A DNA stretch of 64,000 bases. Source: Microbulbifer sp. ALW1. GTDB lineage: Bacteria; Pseudomonadota; Gammaproteobacteria; Pseudomonadales; Cellvibrionaceae. Location: NCBI RefSeq assembly GCF_009903625.1, contig NZ_CP047569.1, positions 640,001 to 704,000 on the forward strand, in the 5' to 3' direction. The notes beneath the pieces are model-generated. The model saw only the letters and a list, made by a program, of their open reading frames with translations. It was not told where the DNA came from and did no database searches. The translations under genes were made by a program, and so were the position numbers. Positions 22,382-32,054 of the stretch are shown here, piece after piece; positions within the stretch are counted from its first letter, which is position 1; the number at the start of each line of letters is the position of its first letter.

Positions 22382-23870
22382 CGCTCTCGTGGTACCGCTT
22401 CGCCTCGCAGCTTCGTTTCTGGTGTTAATACTGGTAACGACTGCGACAGGGGCCACCGGCGCAGCTGCCAGCGAGTGGCACCAGTACCAGTCGGAAAACT
22501 TTACGGTCTATTCCGATGTACCAGAGCGCCGGGTGAATAGCCTGATGCGAGATCTGGAGCGCTTCCGTCGCGCTGCCCTCTCTTTTACCGGACAGGAAGA
22601 AACACCGGAGAACAACAAGCTCCGGGTGTTCCACTTCCGGAACTCCCGCGAGTTTGAAAAATTTACCGGCGACCGCAAGATTGCGGGTCTGTACCGGGAA
22701 ACCTGGGAGGGACCTGTGATCTTTTCCCGCGATGGCGACCACGGTATTTCCGGATCTGGACTGATTTTCCACGAATATGTGCACCACCTGATGCGCGAGC
22801 GCAGCGGCTTGACCTATCCCCGCTGGTATTCCGAGGGGTTCGCGGAATTGCTCGCCAGCGCCGAGTTGCGAAAGGAAACGGTGCTGGTGGGCGGACTCCC
22901 GGAGTGGCGATTGAGTGCCTGGGCGGCGGATGAGCCTCTCACCATTGAACAGCTGTTGTCCCCGCCACCACTTGCGGCCGGTACGGGTGAGGATAACAGT
23001 CGCTACTGGAACAATTACTACGCCAGCGCTTGGTTGCTTACCCACTATCTGCAGCTGGGACATAACGCCGGTCACCCGGACTATCGGGCTGCCACACAAA
23101 GTTATCTGCAGGCGGTGGCTGCCGGCGATAACCCCTTTGCGGTTTTCGAGGAACATTTCGGCAAACCGGTTACCGAACTGCAGCGTGAGATGCTTGCCTA
23201 TATGCGCGACGATTTTCACCGTTACAAGTTGGATATTCCCGAATACACCTACTCCATACCGAGGCGCACCCTGACCGAAAACGAGCGCCTGTTCCTGCTC
23301 GCCAGCGAAGCAATGGACTTCGATAAGCCAAAACTGGCGATGGACTACTTGAAGCAGAGCGAGCAACAAGGAATTGGCTGGCAAGAAAATCGCACCGCCA
23401 TGGCTGTGATCGACGCGCGGGATAAAAAGTACAAGCTTGGTGAGAGGGTCGCCAAGGAGATTGGCGAATACGGGCAGATCAGCCACCTGACGGCCGCCAA
23501 CCTTGCCGAGTACTACCTGCTGCGTTTGCAGGCGCTATCGCTCACCCGCGAGTGGGATGACGACTTTTATGAAATGGCGGTGAAGTACGGAAAAATCGCC
23601 GTGCAGATGGGGCCGGACTATCTTCCCGGTTACCGCACCCTGTGGACTGCATTTCAGCTGAACGGAAAAACTGAAGAGGCGTTGCAGATCATGCAGAGTG
23701 CCTATCACCAGGAGCCCAACCACCTGAACATGAATGCAGCGATCGGCTTTTATCTCGCACATCTGGGCAGAGATGCGCTGGCGAGGGAATATCTGGAGCG
23801 GGTAGTGGCCTGGAGCCACTCTGCAGAACTCCGCTCCAGGGCGGAATCGCTTCTTCAGGGCAGGCAGTAA
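22374..23870 (+). CDS. Exported gluzincin-type metallopeptidase with TPR tail
   Basis: From ATG 22374, inside the end of the patatin gene, the product is 498 residues. It has a hydrophobic leader (residues 10-32), then SEWHQYQSENFTVYSDVPE. A zinc site HEYVH at 133-137 has a third ligand Glu154 in WYSEGFAE, the gluzincin pattern. The region after about 310 is helical with TPR-like pairs (FLLASEAMDFDKPKLAMDYL; LNGKTEEALQIMQSAYHQEP). It resembles DUF1570-type proteins. It is probably periplasmic and may process or hold a peptide. Coupling to the patatin suggests a joint task, which is inference. Confidence 0.75.
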   Translation: MPDALVVPLRLAASFLVLILVTTATGATGAAASEWHQYQSENFTVYSDVPERRVNSLMRDLERFRRAALSFTGQEETPENNKLRVFHFRNSREFEKFTGDRKIAGLYRETWEGPVIFSRDGDHGISGSGLIFHEYVHHLMRERSGLTYPRWYSEGFAELLASAELRKETVLVGGLPEWRLSAWAADEPLTIEQLLSPPPLAAGTGEDNSRYWNNYYASAWLLTHYLQLGHNAGHPDYRAATQSYLQAVAAGDNPFAVFEEHFGKPVTELQREMLAYMRDDFHRYKLDIPEYTYSIPRRTLTENERLFLLASEAMDFDKPKLAMDYLKQSEQQGIGWQENRTAMAVIDARDKKYKLGERVAKEIGEYGQISHLTAANLAEYYLLRLQALSLTREWDDDFYEMAVKYGKIAVQMGPDYLPGYRTLWTAFQLNGKTEEALQIMQSAYHQEPNHLNMNAAIGFYLAHLGRDALAREYLERVVAWSHSAELRSRAESLLQGRQ

Positions 23871-23936
23871 CCTTAGTAATCCTCTATTAACCTTCCAGTA
23901 ACCCTTCAATAACCCTCCCGCACCACACCGAATAAA

Positions 23937-23966
23937 AAAGCCCGCGGTAAAAACCGCGGGCTTTTC
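23937..23966. terminator. Bidirectional terminator between convergent genes
   Basis: AAAGCCCGCGGT and its complement around an AAAA loop, with A-runs on the left and T-runs on the right, form a 12-bp stem that can stop transcription from both sides. It lies between the gluzincin gene and the minus-strand amidohydrolase. Confidence 0.92.
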
Positions 23967-23992
23967 TATGCATTAAACGAGACGCCAGGCCA

Positions 23993-26900
23993 TCAGTGCA
24001 CCCAGTGGTGTCGCTCCTGCTTCTCCTGAATGGCTTCCGCGGTCGGCGTCGGCATGGCGCTCACCGGTAACCGCTCGTGGAAGAACGCCAGGCGCTCATC
24101 GCCGTCCACCGTATTCATGGTCGCGGCGTCGAACACCTTGCCGTTGATCACCGTGTACTGGATGTTCTCGGACAAGCGCAGGTTTTCCAGCGGGTTGCCG
24201 TCTACCACAATGATGTCCGCCAGTTTTCCGGGTTCCAGGCTGCCCAGGTCTTTATCCATACCCAGGTAGCGGGCACCGTCGATGGTGCCGGCACGGAAGG
24301 CTTCCCACGGGGTGAAACCGCCCTGCTCCATCATCCACAACTCCCAGTGGGCACCGAGGCCTTCGCGCTGGCCGTGGGCACCGATATGCACGGTAACGCC
24401 CTTGTCGCGCAGCTGCTTGGCGTGGTGGGCCACATTGAAATGGTTGTAGTGGTGATCCGGCGCGCGCTCGCGGCGGATGGAGCGCGGGTTCACGATAAAG
24501 TCCGGGGTGAAACGGGTCAGGCGCTCGTTTTTCCACACTTCGGTGTGGTCGTACCAGTAGTACTCACCGGTGAGACCACCGTAGGCCACCACAAAGGTCG
24601 GGGTGTAACCGACATTGGTCTGGCCCCAAAGCTGCTGCACGTCGGAGTATATATTGGCGATCGGCAGCGAGTGCTCCACACCGGTGTGACCGTCCACGAT
24701 CATGTTCATGTTGTGCTGGTATTTACCGCCACCTTCCGGCACCACCATGATGCCGTGCTTGCGGCCCGCTTCCAGTACCTGCTGGCGCTGTTCCCGTCTT
24801 GGCTGGTTGTAGCTTTTCACCGAGATAGCGCCCATTTCCTTCAGGCGGCTCACATGAAAATCCGCGTCTTCCAGGCTGTTGATCTTGGCCCGGTAGCCTG
24901 GGCCCTTGGCGCCGTAAAGGATGGTACCGGTGGAGTAGATGCGCGGGCCATTGATCACGCCCGCCTTCTGCATTTCAGAAGCGGAGAAAATCTCGCTGCT
25001 GTCGTTGGACGGGTCGTGAATGGTGGTTACTCCGAACGCCAGGCTGGAATACAGGTTCCAGTTCTGCTGCGGGATGATCTCCTCGCGCCCCTGGGCGCCG
25101 TGGGCGTGAGCGTCGATCAGGCCGGGCAATACGGTTTTGTCGGTGACATCGATACGCTGGGTGCCAACGGGGATTTCCACTTCACTGGCCGTGCCCACCG
25201 CAACAATGCGGTTGCCGCGGAACAGTACCACGCCGTTTTCGATCACTTCCTGCGCCTGTTCGGCATCGCGCATGGTCACCACGGTGCCGCCGGTCAGCGC
25301 CACCAGTTTGTCGGAGTGGGCGAATTTTTGCTTGAAGCCGAGGTCGATCCCTTCGCTCACCGGCTCCGGCAGCTGCTCCGGTGCGCCGGCGACAAAATCA
25401 AACGCATCCTTCAAGGCGCGTTCATACAGTTTCGGACCGTGGGCCCAGCCCAGGGTGTTGCTGTCGGCGGACCAGTGCAGGTTTTCGCCGGCGCGCGCCG
25501 AAACCTGGGTTACCTTCACCGCGGAGGCCTTGGGGCCGATGGATTCGGATTTGCCGGTGTGCATAAAGGGCGCGGCGTAGGCTTTGAAATCCTGGGTAAA
25601 GGCGACCCAGCGGCCGTCCGGGGACAGGCGGAAGGAGGTGATTTCTGCACCGTGCAGGTGTTCGCGCTCGTCCTTGCCGTTGGCATCGACGCTCTTGAAC
25701 ACCCGCTTGCCACCGTCTTCGTAGACGAAATCAGAGAAGTAGATGCGTTCACCGTCTGCGCCGAAGTGCGGCTCGTAACCGGACTTGGCGATGCGACGCT
25801 GCCAGTCACCGTCGGCGTCGGCCAGGTAAATGCCCGGCTCGAGGGAGTACTCGGGGCTCAGCAGGTAACCGCCGGTAAAGCGACGGAAAGTCACCTGCTC
25901 ACCATCGGGAGAAAAACTGGGCTCCACGTACAGGCCCGGTTCTTTGGTGATGTTCTTGCCGCGGCCATTGCGCGCGGATACCACACGCACCTGGCCGAGC
26001 TTTTCATCGTCCCAGGTGACATAGGTGATCTGCTTGCCGTCGCGGGACCAGCTGGGGTAGAACTCGAAGTACTCCTCCTGGCGGGTCAGTCGGCGACGTT
26101 CGCCACTGTTCACGTCCTGAACGTAGATTTTACCCAGGGCCTGGAAGGCGATCTGCTTGCCGTCCGGGGACTTCTGCGCCCAGCGGATCATCTTCACATC
26201 GAACTGCTCCGGTGCCACATCCACCGGGAAGCGCACCGCGTCCGCTACCTGTTTGTCGGTTTTGACGTGGGCGACGATCTCGCGCGCGCCGCTATCCAGG
26301 CTGCGGCCATCGGCGGCGATGCGCAGGAACTTGCCCTTGCTCCACACGATCAGGGATTTGCCGTCCGGCATCCAGTCGTACTGCACATAGTTGCCGTGGG
26401 AACCAAAGGTCTCCTGCAGGTCGCGCTCCAGCTCGGAATAGATCGGGGTTTCCAGGCCGGTGGTCAGGTCTTTCACGAACAGCGAGGTGTTGAAATCCTG
26501 GCGGCGGATAAATGCCAGTTTCTTGCCATCCGGCGATGGCATCGGGGAAATGGAACCGCCGGGGCCGGACACGAAGGTCTCGTCCTTGCCGTCATTCAGG
26601 TCGTAGCGGTTGATGGCAAAGATCTGCTGGGTGGAGTTTTTGTTGTAGTGCCACACGGTACCCGGCGTGGTATCGATGGTGTAGTAAATGTAGCGGCCAT
26701 CCGGTGAGAACACCGCGTCGGAAATGTTTTTCTGCGCGATATCGCCGCCCAGGCGCGCCTTGATCTGGCGACCCTCACCACCACCGTAGTGGTACATCCA
26801 GATTTCACCGGCGGGAATACTGCGGCCACTCATAAAGCCCTTGCGCGCCACCAGATACTGGCCGTCCGGGCTGAAACTGGGTGCGTGCACCAGGTTTTCG

Positions 26901-27319
26901 CGCTCGGTGGTGAGCTGGCGCAGGTTTTCGCCATTGCGATCCATGATCCACACGTTGTCGGCGCCGTCGCGGTCGCTCACAAACACAATGGATTTGCCAT
27001 CGGGGCTGAAGCGCGGCTGGGTGTTCCAGGCGATTTCGTTGGTGATGGATTTGGCGTCACCACCGTCCACTGGCATCTCGTAGATATCCCCCAGCATGTC
27101 GAAAATGATGGTTTTACCATCCGGGCTGATGTCCAGGTTGCTCCAGGTCGTCTCGCGGGTGTCCAGGGGGATGGACTTGAACTCGTAAGGCGGTTTGTTG
27201 ACGTCCCACTTGTCCGACTCCTTCTTGGCCTCCTCGGCAGCTGCGGCCAGTGGCAGAGTCAGGGCGAGGCCGGCACCACCGATCAGGCGTGCGAGCTTGG
27301 TGACTTTGGTTCTTATCAT
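23993..27319 (-). CDS. Exported TolB-propeller/amidohydrolase fusion protein
   Basis: The 1108-residue protein has a signal peptide (residues 1-28, cleavage near AAAAEE). About 650 residues follow with roughly eleven WD40-like/PD40 repeats carrying SPDGK-type turns (for example PRFSPDGKS, PSFSPDGQY, AVFSPDGRY). An amidohydrolase domain comes next, with the metal motif HAH at 738-740 in LPGLIDAHAHG, a candidate carbamylated Lys in VKSYNQ, GHTGVEH, and the ending GSLEPGKLADIIVVDGNPL. The last conserved motif, usually xTD, is replaced by a GAHGQ-type stretch. It is likely a periplasmic hydrolase of cyclic amides, peptides or imidazolones. AGGAG lies 8 bases before the ATG. Confidence 0.88.
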   Translation of the reverse strand: MIRTKVTKLARLIGGAGLALTLPLAAAAEEAKKESDKWDVNKPPYEFKSIPLDTRETTWSNLDISPDGKTIIFDMLGDIYEMPVDGGDAKSITNEIAWNTQPRFSPDGKSIVFVSDRDGADNVWIMDRNGENLRQLTTERENLVHAPSFSPDGQYLVARKGFMSGRSIPAGEIWMYHYGGGEGRQIKARLGGDIAQKNISDAVFSPDGRYIYYTIDTTPGTVWHYNKNSTQQIFAINRYDLNDGKDETFVSGPGGSISPMPSPDGKKLAFIRRQDFNTSLFVKDLTTGLETPIYSELERDLQETFGSHGNYVQYDWMPDGKSLIVWSKGKFLRIAADGRSLDSGAREIVAHVKTDKQVADAVRFPVDVAPEQFDVKMIRWAQKSPDGKQIAFQALGKIYVQDVNSGERRRLTRQEEYFEFYPSWSRDGKQITYVTWDDEKLGQVRVVSARNGRGKNITKEPGLYVEPSFSPDGEQVTFRRFTGGYLLSPEYSLEPGIYLADADGDWQRRIAKSGYEPHFGADGERIYFSDFVYEDGGKRVFKSVDANGKDEREHLHGAEITSFRLSPDGRWVAFTQDFKAYAAPFMHTGKSESIGPKASAVKVTQVSARAGENLHWSADSNTLGWAHGPKLYERALKDAFDFVAGAPEQLPEPVSEGIDLGFKQKFAHSDKLVALTGGTVVTMRDAEQAQEVIENGVVLFRGNRIVAVGTASEVEIPVGTQRIDVTDKTVLPGLIDAHAHGAQGREEIIPQQNWNLYSSLAFGVTTIHDPSNDSSEIFSASEMQKAGVINGPRIYSTGTILYGAKGPGYRAKINSLEDADFHVSRLKEMGAISVKSYNQPRREQRQQVLEAGRKHGIMVVPEGGGKYQHNMNMIVDGHTGVEHSLPIANIYSDVQQLWGQTNVGYTPTFVVAYGGLTGEYYWYDHTEVWKNERLTRFTPDFIVNPRSIRRERAPDHHYNHFNVAHHAKQLRDKGVTVHIGAHGQREGLGAHWELWMMEQGGFTPWEAFRAGTIDGARYLGMDKDLGSLEPGKLADIIVVDGNPLENLRLSENIQYTVINGKVFDAATMNTVDGDERLAFFHERLPVSAMPTPTAEAIQEKQERHHWVH

Positions 27320-27409
27320 TTGGGGCTCCTGGGTTACTGGAGTTGTCTCTAGGTGCGCAACGGCCCGATAAGGCGGCGTTGTATTAAATTTGACTGTTAC
27401 GCCAAATTA

Positions 27410-27421
27410 CCGCAATTGCGG
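27410..27421. promoter_or_regulatory. 12-bp perfect palindrome in a divergent promoter region
   Basis: CCGCAATTGCGG lies in the 284-base gap between the divergently read amidohydrolase and transporter genes. It is a plausible operator for a dimeric regulator. Nothing else was recognised in the gap, and no gene is supported there. Confidence 0.4.
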
Positions 27422-27603
27422 CAAAAGACAATCAAACTGCGCCGAATGGGAGAAAACTCGGGATATCCGGCCGCAACCGGATTTTTGCCTGCCGAGGGCT
27501 GTCGCCACATGGCGGTACGTCGCTGAAGACACTGACTAGACTGGAGTTAAGGGAGCCGCAATCGGGCCCTTTCCCAATAGCGGACCACCACTGCGTACCA
27601 TCT

Positions 27604-28407
27604 ATGAGCCATCACAAGGATCACGCCCGCCCCAAGAGTGATCGTCAGATTCTCTCGGAGCAGATGGATGAGAGCCTGCGGGAGTACCAGCGCGACAACA
27701 AGGCGCTGATTCTCTCGTCGATGGCAGCGGGGATGGAAATTGGTTTCAGTATTTTCCTGATTGCCGCGTTTTACAGCCACTTCCATGCCAGTGTTTCCCA
27801 CCAGCTGTTATACCTGCTGACGGCGTTGAGCTATCCGGTGGGGTTCATGCTGGTAATCATCGGCCGCTCGGATCTGTTTACCGAGCACACCACCCTTGCA
27901 ATCCTTCCGGTGTTGGACGGCCGCAAGGAGCCGCGCCAGCTGCTGCGGGTCTGGGGACTGATTTACTTCGGAAACCTGGTGGGTGCGGCGCTGTTCAGTG
28001 TGCTGTTCGTACAATTTGTGGATATGACCGACCGATTCGATGAATCGGTATTTGGCTACTACGGGCACAAGATGATCGCCGATGGCGTGGGCGGGCAGTT
28101 CCTGGGGGCGATTTTCGCCGGCTGGCTGATGGGGTTGCTGGCGTGGATGGTGACCTCATCCACCGAGACCATGAGCCGGATTACTGCGGTGGCGATTATC
28201 ACCTTCGTGATCGGTCTCGGTGGCTTGCCCCACTGTATTGCCGGCGCCGTGGGCATGTTCTGTGCCTGGTTTGCCAAGAACACCACCGTGGGATGGGCGG
28301 AAGTGTTTCAGTTCCTTGCAGTGGCAACAGTGGGCAACACCATTGGGGGCTCGATATTTGTGGGGCGGATGAAGTACAGCTTTACCGCTAAACATAATGG
28401 CCAATAG
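27604..28407 (+). CDS. Formate/nitrite transporter family membrane protein (YfdC-like)
   Basis: The 267-residue protein has an acidic/basic N-terminal cytoplasmic part (1-37), then six hydrophobic segments. The family pattern is seen in LILSSMAAGMEIGFSIFLIA, the LYLLTALSYPVGFMLVIIGRSDLFTEHT block, LIYFGNLVGA and TVGNTIGGSIFVG. FNT proteins form pentameric channels for small monovalent anions. The divergent YfdC branch has no established substrate. It ends 10 bases from the convergent cation-efflux gene. Confidence 0.88.
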   Translation: MSHHKDHARPKSDRQILSEQMDESLREYQRDNKALILSSMAAGMEIGFSIFLIAAFYSHFHASVSHQLLYLLTALSYPVGFMLVIIGRSDLFTEHTTLAILPVLDGRKEPRQLLRVWGLIYFGNLVGAALFSVLFVQFVDMTDRFDESVFGYYGHKMIADGVGGQFLGAIFAGWLMGLLAWMVTSSTETMSRITAVAIITFVIGLGGLPHCIAGAVGMFCAWFAKNTTVGWAEVFQFLAVATVGNTIGGSIFVGRMKYSFTAKHNGQ

Positions 28408-28417
28408 GGCTAAACCC

Positions 28418-29311
28418 TCAGCCGATGTAAGTCGCATCGGTGGTGAATACCACATCAAACTCCTGTTCGGCGACAAACTCCGCCATCCGCTCGGTGATCA
28501 ACTCCCGCCACACGTCCGCCTGTTCGATGCTGGCTGCGTACCGGTCTTCATCGATCAAAATACGCGCGTGCAGGTAAATCGAGCGACCGGTCTTGGTGAT
28601 GCTGAGAGACCAGTCCCTTCCCGGAATGTCGTGCATGGCATCGCGAAAGGCGCGCCGGATGGTCCGCTGGACACCGATCGGGGGTGCCGCCAGCAGCACT
28701 TCCAGCAGGTTGCGATACAGAATGCGAATCGGTACCGGCAGCATCAAAATCACCATGGCGATGACCATCCACGAATCCACAAACGGCAGCCAATCCCCCA
28801 GTGCATCGCCGAATTGCCAAACCAGGGTGAAGGCGATCAGCACCACGCCACTGAGTACGCCGTCCATCATCCAGGCAAAAGAGTCCACTTCGATCAGGGA
28901 CGAACCTGTTTGTTTGGCAATCCGGCGCAGCACCAGATAAACGGCGAGACAGCCGGTGCTGGCGATGGCGGCATAGATTGTTGCCCTCCCTGCATCCAGG
29001 GTGCGTCCGCCCTGATACAGGGCCGCTACGGCGGAAGACAGTGCCATCAGCATTACTCCAACGATCACCATGCTTTGCAGCACATTGAAGGCCGGCTCGA
29101 AACTGGCATAGCCGAATGGAAAGCGCCGGTCGGCACTGCGCCGGATCAGCTTTGACACAATCAGCATGATCAGTGACATAACGAAACTGACCAGAGAAAA
29201 GACCCCGTCGAGAAAGATCGCCGCCGACCCGGTCCAGTGCGCAAAGCCGAACCCCAGCGCTGCCATAAACAGACAGCCCGAGATCGAAAGCCAAAGCCCC
29301 CTTGCTTCCAT
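28418..29311 (-). CDS. Cation diffusion facilitator family protein with altered metal site
   Basis: The 297-residue protein has six hydrophobic segments and a C-terminal cytoplasmic alpha-beta domain, the CDF plan. The family blocks are recognisable: FLDGVFSLVSFVMS in helix 2, RRFPFGYASFEP after it and EVDSFAWMMDGVLSG in helix 5. In characterised zinc transporters the site is Asp-x3-Asp plus His-x3-Asp. Here only Asp35 and Asp150 remain, with Ser39 and Ala146 at the other two positions. It may carry another ion, or none. RFPFGYASFEP is where HPFGHGKxE is usual. Confidence 0.8.
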   Translation of the reverse strand: MEARGLWLSISGCLFMAALGFGFAHWTGSAAIFLDGVFSLVSFVMSLIMLIVSKLIRRSADRRFPFGYASFEPAFNVLQSMVIVGVMLMALSSAVAALYQGGRTLDAGRATIYAAIASTGCLAVYLVLRRIAKQTGSSLIEVDSFAWMMDGVLSGVVLIAFTLVWQFGDALGDWLPFVDSWMVIAMVILMLPVPIRILYRNLLEVLLAAPPIGVQRTIRRAFRDAMHDIPGRDWSLSITKTGRSIYLHARILIDEDRYAASIEQADVWRELITERMAEFVAEQEFDVVFTTDATYIG

Positions 29312-29477
29312 GGGTAGAAACTTCCTCTATAGGTTCCGTATCGGGTTTCGATGTAGTGAATGGGGAATTCTAGCGGGAAATAGCCGCCGCTTCTCGGGGC
29401 CTACTTGTGATGGCGCGGCTAAGTAGCCACAATTCGCGGCCATTCTTCGGTAAATCGCTGTCCCACCTGGAATCATT

Positions 29478-30839
29478 ATGGCCATTGATATTGTCATCCT
29501 CGCTGCCGGCAAAGGCACCCGCATGTGCTCCGAATTACCCAAGGTACTGCACCCCATCGGTGGTGTACCCATGTTGGGGCGGGTCATCGCGTCGGCCAGG
29601 GCGCTGGGAGATGTGGCGATTACGGTGGTGATTGGCCACGGTGCCGAGCTGATCCGCGAGCGCTTCGCGGGCAGCGGCGTCACCTTTGTCGAGCAGACCG
29701 AGCAGCTGGGTACCGGCCACGCTGTGGCCCAGGCGATCCCCAATTTCCGTGAGGATGCGACGGTACTGGTGCTTTACGGCGATGTTCCCCTGGTAAAAAC
29801 GGCCACCCTGCAGGCGTTGCTGGAAGCCTCCGCCGGCGGCCCGGCCCTGCTGTCAGTCTTGATGGACGACCCCTCCGGCTACGGCCGCATCGTGCGCGAC
29901 GCCACCGGCCAGGTGCAGGCCATTGTGGAGCAGAAGGATGCCGATGCGGAGACCCTGACGATCACTGAAATCAACACCGGTATCCTCGCCGCTCCCGGCA
30001 ACCTGCTGGCGCAATGGCTGCCGGAACTCTCCAACGACAACGCCCAGGGTGAGTACTACCTAACCGACGTAATCGCACGCTCTGTGGGTGAAAACATCGC
30101 GGTTACCGGGGTGATCGCCGACGATCCCAACGAGGTGGCCGGTGTGAACAGCCGTGCCCAGCAGGCGGAACTGGAGCGTGCGCTGCAGGCAGATAACGCC
30201 AATGCCCTGATGGCGGCCGGCGTTACCCTGCTGGATCCAGCGCGGGTCGATGTGCGCGGATCCCTGAGCTGCGGTGCCGATGTGTCTATCGATATCAATT
30301 GTATTTTTGAGGGCGAGGTTTCCCTTGGCGATGGCGTCAAGATCGGGCCGAACTGCCTGCTGAAAAACTGTCAGCTGGCCGCGGGCACCCTGGTGGAAGC
30401 CAACTCCATCATTGAAGATGCCAGTGTCGGCGAAGCCTGCACCATCGGTCCCTTTGCGCGTCTGCGTCCGGGCACCGAGCTGGCCAACGGGGCCAAAGTC
30501 GGCAACTTTGTCGAAACCAAAAAGGCGAAGATCGGCCTCGGCAGCAAGGTGAACCACCTGTCTTATATCGGTGACGCGGAAGTGGGTGACGGCGTCAATA
30601 TTGGCGCGGGCACCATTACCTGCAATTACGACGGCGTGAACAAATCCAAAACGGTCATTGGCGATGGCGCTTTTATCGGCTCCAACTCCGCGCTGGTGGC
30701 GCCGGTGAACATTGGCGCCGGCGCGACCGTTGGTGCCGGGTCCACCATTACCCGCGAAGTGAGTGCTGACGAACTGGCCGTCGCTCGCGGCAAGCAGCGC
30801 AATATCGCTGGCTGGCAGCGCCCCGTTAAGAAGTCCTAG
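29478..30839 (+). CDS. glmU: Bifunctional N-acetylglucosamine-1-phosphate uridyltransferase / glucosamine-1-phosphate acetyltransferase
   Basis: The 453-residue protein makes UDP-N-acetylglucosamine for peptidoglycan and lipopolysaccharide. The N-terminal uridyltransferase has the nucleotide loop LAAGKGTRM with [12 protein letters not shown], and later YGDVPL. The C-terminal half is a left-handed beta helix of hexapeptide repeats (residues about 250-440, with [24 protein letters not shown] described by its NFVE and KVNHL motifs) that acetylates GlcN-1-P. Length is normal (E. coli 456). It is normally near atpC, glmR and glmS. Here it is about 11 kb from atpC and separated from glmR by the E1-E2 cassette. 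Confidence 0.98.
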   Translation: MAIDIVILAAGKGTRMCSELPKVLHPIGGVPMLGRVIASARALGDVAITVVIGHGAELIRERFAGSGVTFVEQTEQLGTGHAVAQAIPNFREDATVLVLYGDVPLVKTATLQALLEASAGGPALLSVLMDDPSGYGRIVRDATGQVQAIVEQKDADAETLTITEINTGILAAPGNLLAQWLPELSNDNAQGEYYLTDVIARSVGENIAVTGVIADDPNEVAGVNSRAQQAELERALQADNANALMAAGVTLLDPARVDVRGSLSCGADVSIDINCIFEGEVSLGDGVKIGPNCLLKNCQLAAGTLVEANSIIEDASVGEACTIGPFARLRPGTELANGAKVGNFVETKKAKIGLGSKVNHLSYIGDAEVGDGVNIGAGTITCNYDGVNKSKTVIGDGAFIGSNSALVAPVNIGAGATVGAGSTITREVSADELAVARGKQRNIAGWQRPVKKS

Positions 30840-30861
30840 AAGTTCGACCTACCTGAGGACA

Positions 30862-30891
30862 CTGGCACCGGGGAACCCCGGTAACTGCCAG
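30862..30891 (+). promoter_or_regulatory. Hairpin after glmU
   Basis: CTGGCACCGGGG, an AA loop and CCCCGG-TAAC-TGCCAG form a long, slightly bulged stem 22 bases after the glmU stop. No T-tract follows, so it may only attenuate or stabilise the message before the dehydrogenase genes. Confidence 0.45.
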
Positions 30892-30938
30892 CTGCCGCCG
30901 ACTACACTTGAATGCATCGGAAAGAAAGGAATCCGCCG

Positions 30939-32054
30939 ATGCACAAGCCGCGCCTGCAACTCCAGGCTTCCTTCGATATTGCCTACCTGCAGTTTCTGGA
31001 TAAACAGGGGTGGGCCACCCAGCCCCTGCCCGAGTTCGCCACCCCGGACTGGCTCACCTATTGCTATCGGCAAATGCAGCTTGCGCGCATGGTGGATGAT
31101 CGTGCGGTCAAGCTGCAGCGCACCGGTCGCCTCGGCACCTATCCTTCCACCCTCGGTCAGGAGGCCATCGGCGTTGCTAGCGGCAATGCGCTGATGGCGG
31201 AAGACGTCTATTGCCCCTATTACCGGGAGACCGGGGCCCTGCTGGAGCGCGGCGTCACCATCGAGGAAATCCTCGCGGTCTGGGGCGGCGATGAGCGCGG
31301 GCAGAATTTCCAGCAGGCGCCGCGAGATCTTCCCATCTGCGTTCCCATCGCTACCCAGTTACTGCATGCCGCCGGTGTCGCTTTCGCACAGAACTACCGC
31401 CACCGGCAACACGGCAGCCCGTTGCAGGTTGCTGTCGCCAGCTCTGGCGAGGGCGCCACTTCCAAGGGCGATTTTTACGAAGCCATCAACCTGGCCGGCG
31501 TCTGGAAATTGCCCGCGGTATTTGTGGTCAACAACAATCAATGGGCCATTTCCGTGCCCCGGGGGCTGCAGACGGCGACTCAGACCATCGCCCAGAAAGC
31601 CATTGCCGCGGGAATCCCCGCACTGCAAGTGGACGGCAATGATCTGATTGCGGTGGCCTGGGCGGTGCGCGATGCGGTGAATCGCGCGCGCAGTGGTGAG
31701 GGGCCAGCGCTGATCGAGGCGGTCACCTATCGTCTCTGCGACCACACCACCGCCGATGATGCCAGCCGTTACCGCAGTGCCGAGGAGCTGGAAAGCGCCT
31801 GGCAGTGGGAGCCGATCAAGCGCCTGGAAAACTATTTGCGCAGCGAGGACCTCTGGAGCGATGCCAAGCAGCAGGATATGCAACGGGAGCTGGCGCAGAT
31901 CATGGAAGCTGCCCTGAGCCGCTTCGAGCAGCGCAGCCCGGAGCCGGTTACCGCCATGTTCGATCACCTCTACAGCCAGCTTCCCGAGGGGCTTTACGAG
32001 CAGTACGACCAGTTGCGCGATGAGCAGCAGAACCCCGGCGAGGTGCACGGCTAG
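30939..32054 (+). CDS. 2-oxoacid dehydrogenase E1 component, alpha subunit
   Basis: From ATG 30939 (AAAGGA 9-10 bases upstream) the product is 371 residues. The thiamine diphosphate motif runs from GEGATSKGDF (170-179) to VVNNNQWAIS (197-205). The GEG form is also found in branched-chain E1alpha. TLGQEAIGVASG and PYYRETGALL are further E1alpha blocks. With the next two genes it forms a pyruvate or branched-chain 2-oxoacid dehydrogenase. No E3 gene lies nearby, so a shared lipoamide dehydrogenase must be used. The substrate cannot be told from sequence alone. Confidence 0.9.
   Translation: MHKPRLQLQASFDIAYLQFLDKQGWATQPLPEFATPDWLTYCYRQMQLARMVDDRAVKLQRTGRLGTYPSTLGQEAIGVASGNALMAEDVYCPYYRETGALLERGVTIEEILAVWGGDERGQNFQQAPRDLPICVPIATQLLHAAGVAFAQNYRHRQHGSPLQVAVASSGEGATSKGDFYEAINLAGVWKLPAVFVVNNNQWAISVPRGLQTATQTIAQKAIAAGIPALQVDGNDLIAVAWAVRDAVNRARSGEGPALIEAVTYRLCDHTTADDASRYRSAEELESAWQWEPIKRLENYLRSEDLWSDAKQQDMQRELAQIMEAALSRFEQRSPEPVTAMFDHLYSQLPEGLYEQYDQLRDEQQNPGEVHG

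Noticed and set aside
24077..26707. 876-residue open frame on the plus strand opposite the amidohydrolase gene
   Set aside because: It mirrors the codon structure of the GC-rich real gene, lacks a ribosome site and has no recognisable domain; the minus-strand frame has a signal peptide, PD40 repeats and HAH motif.
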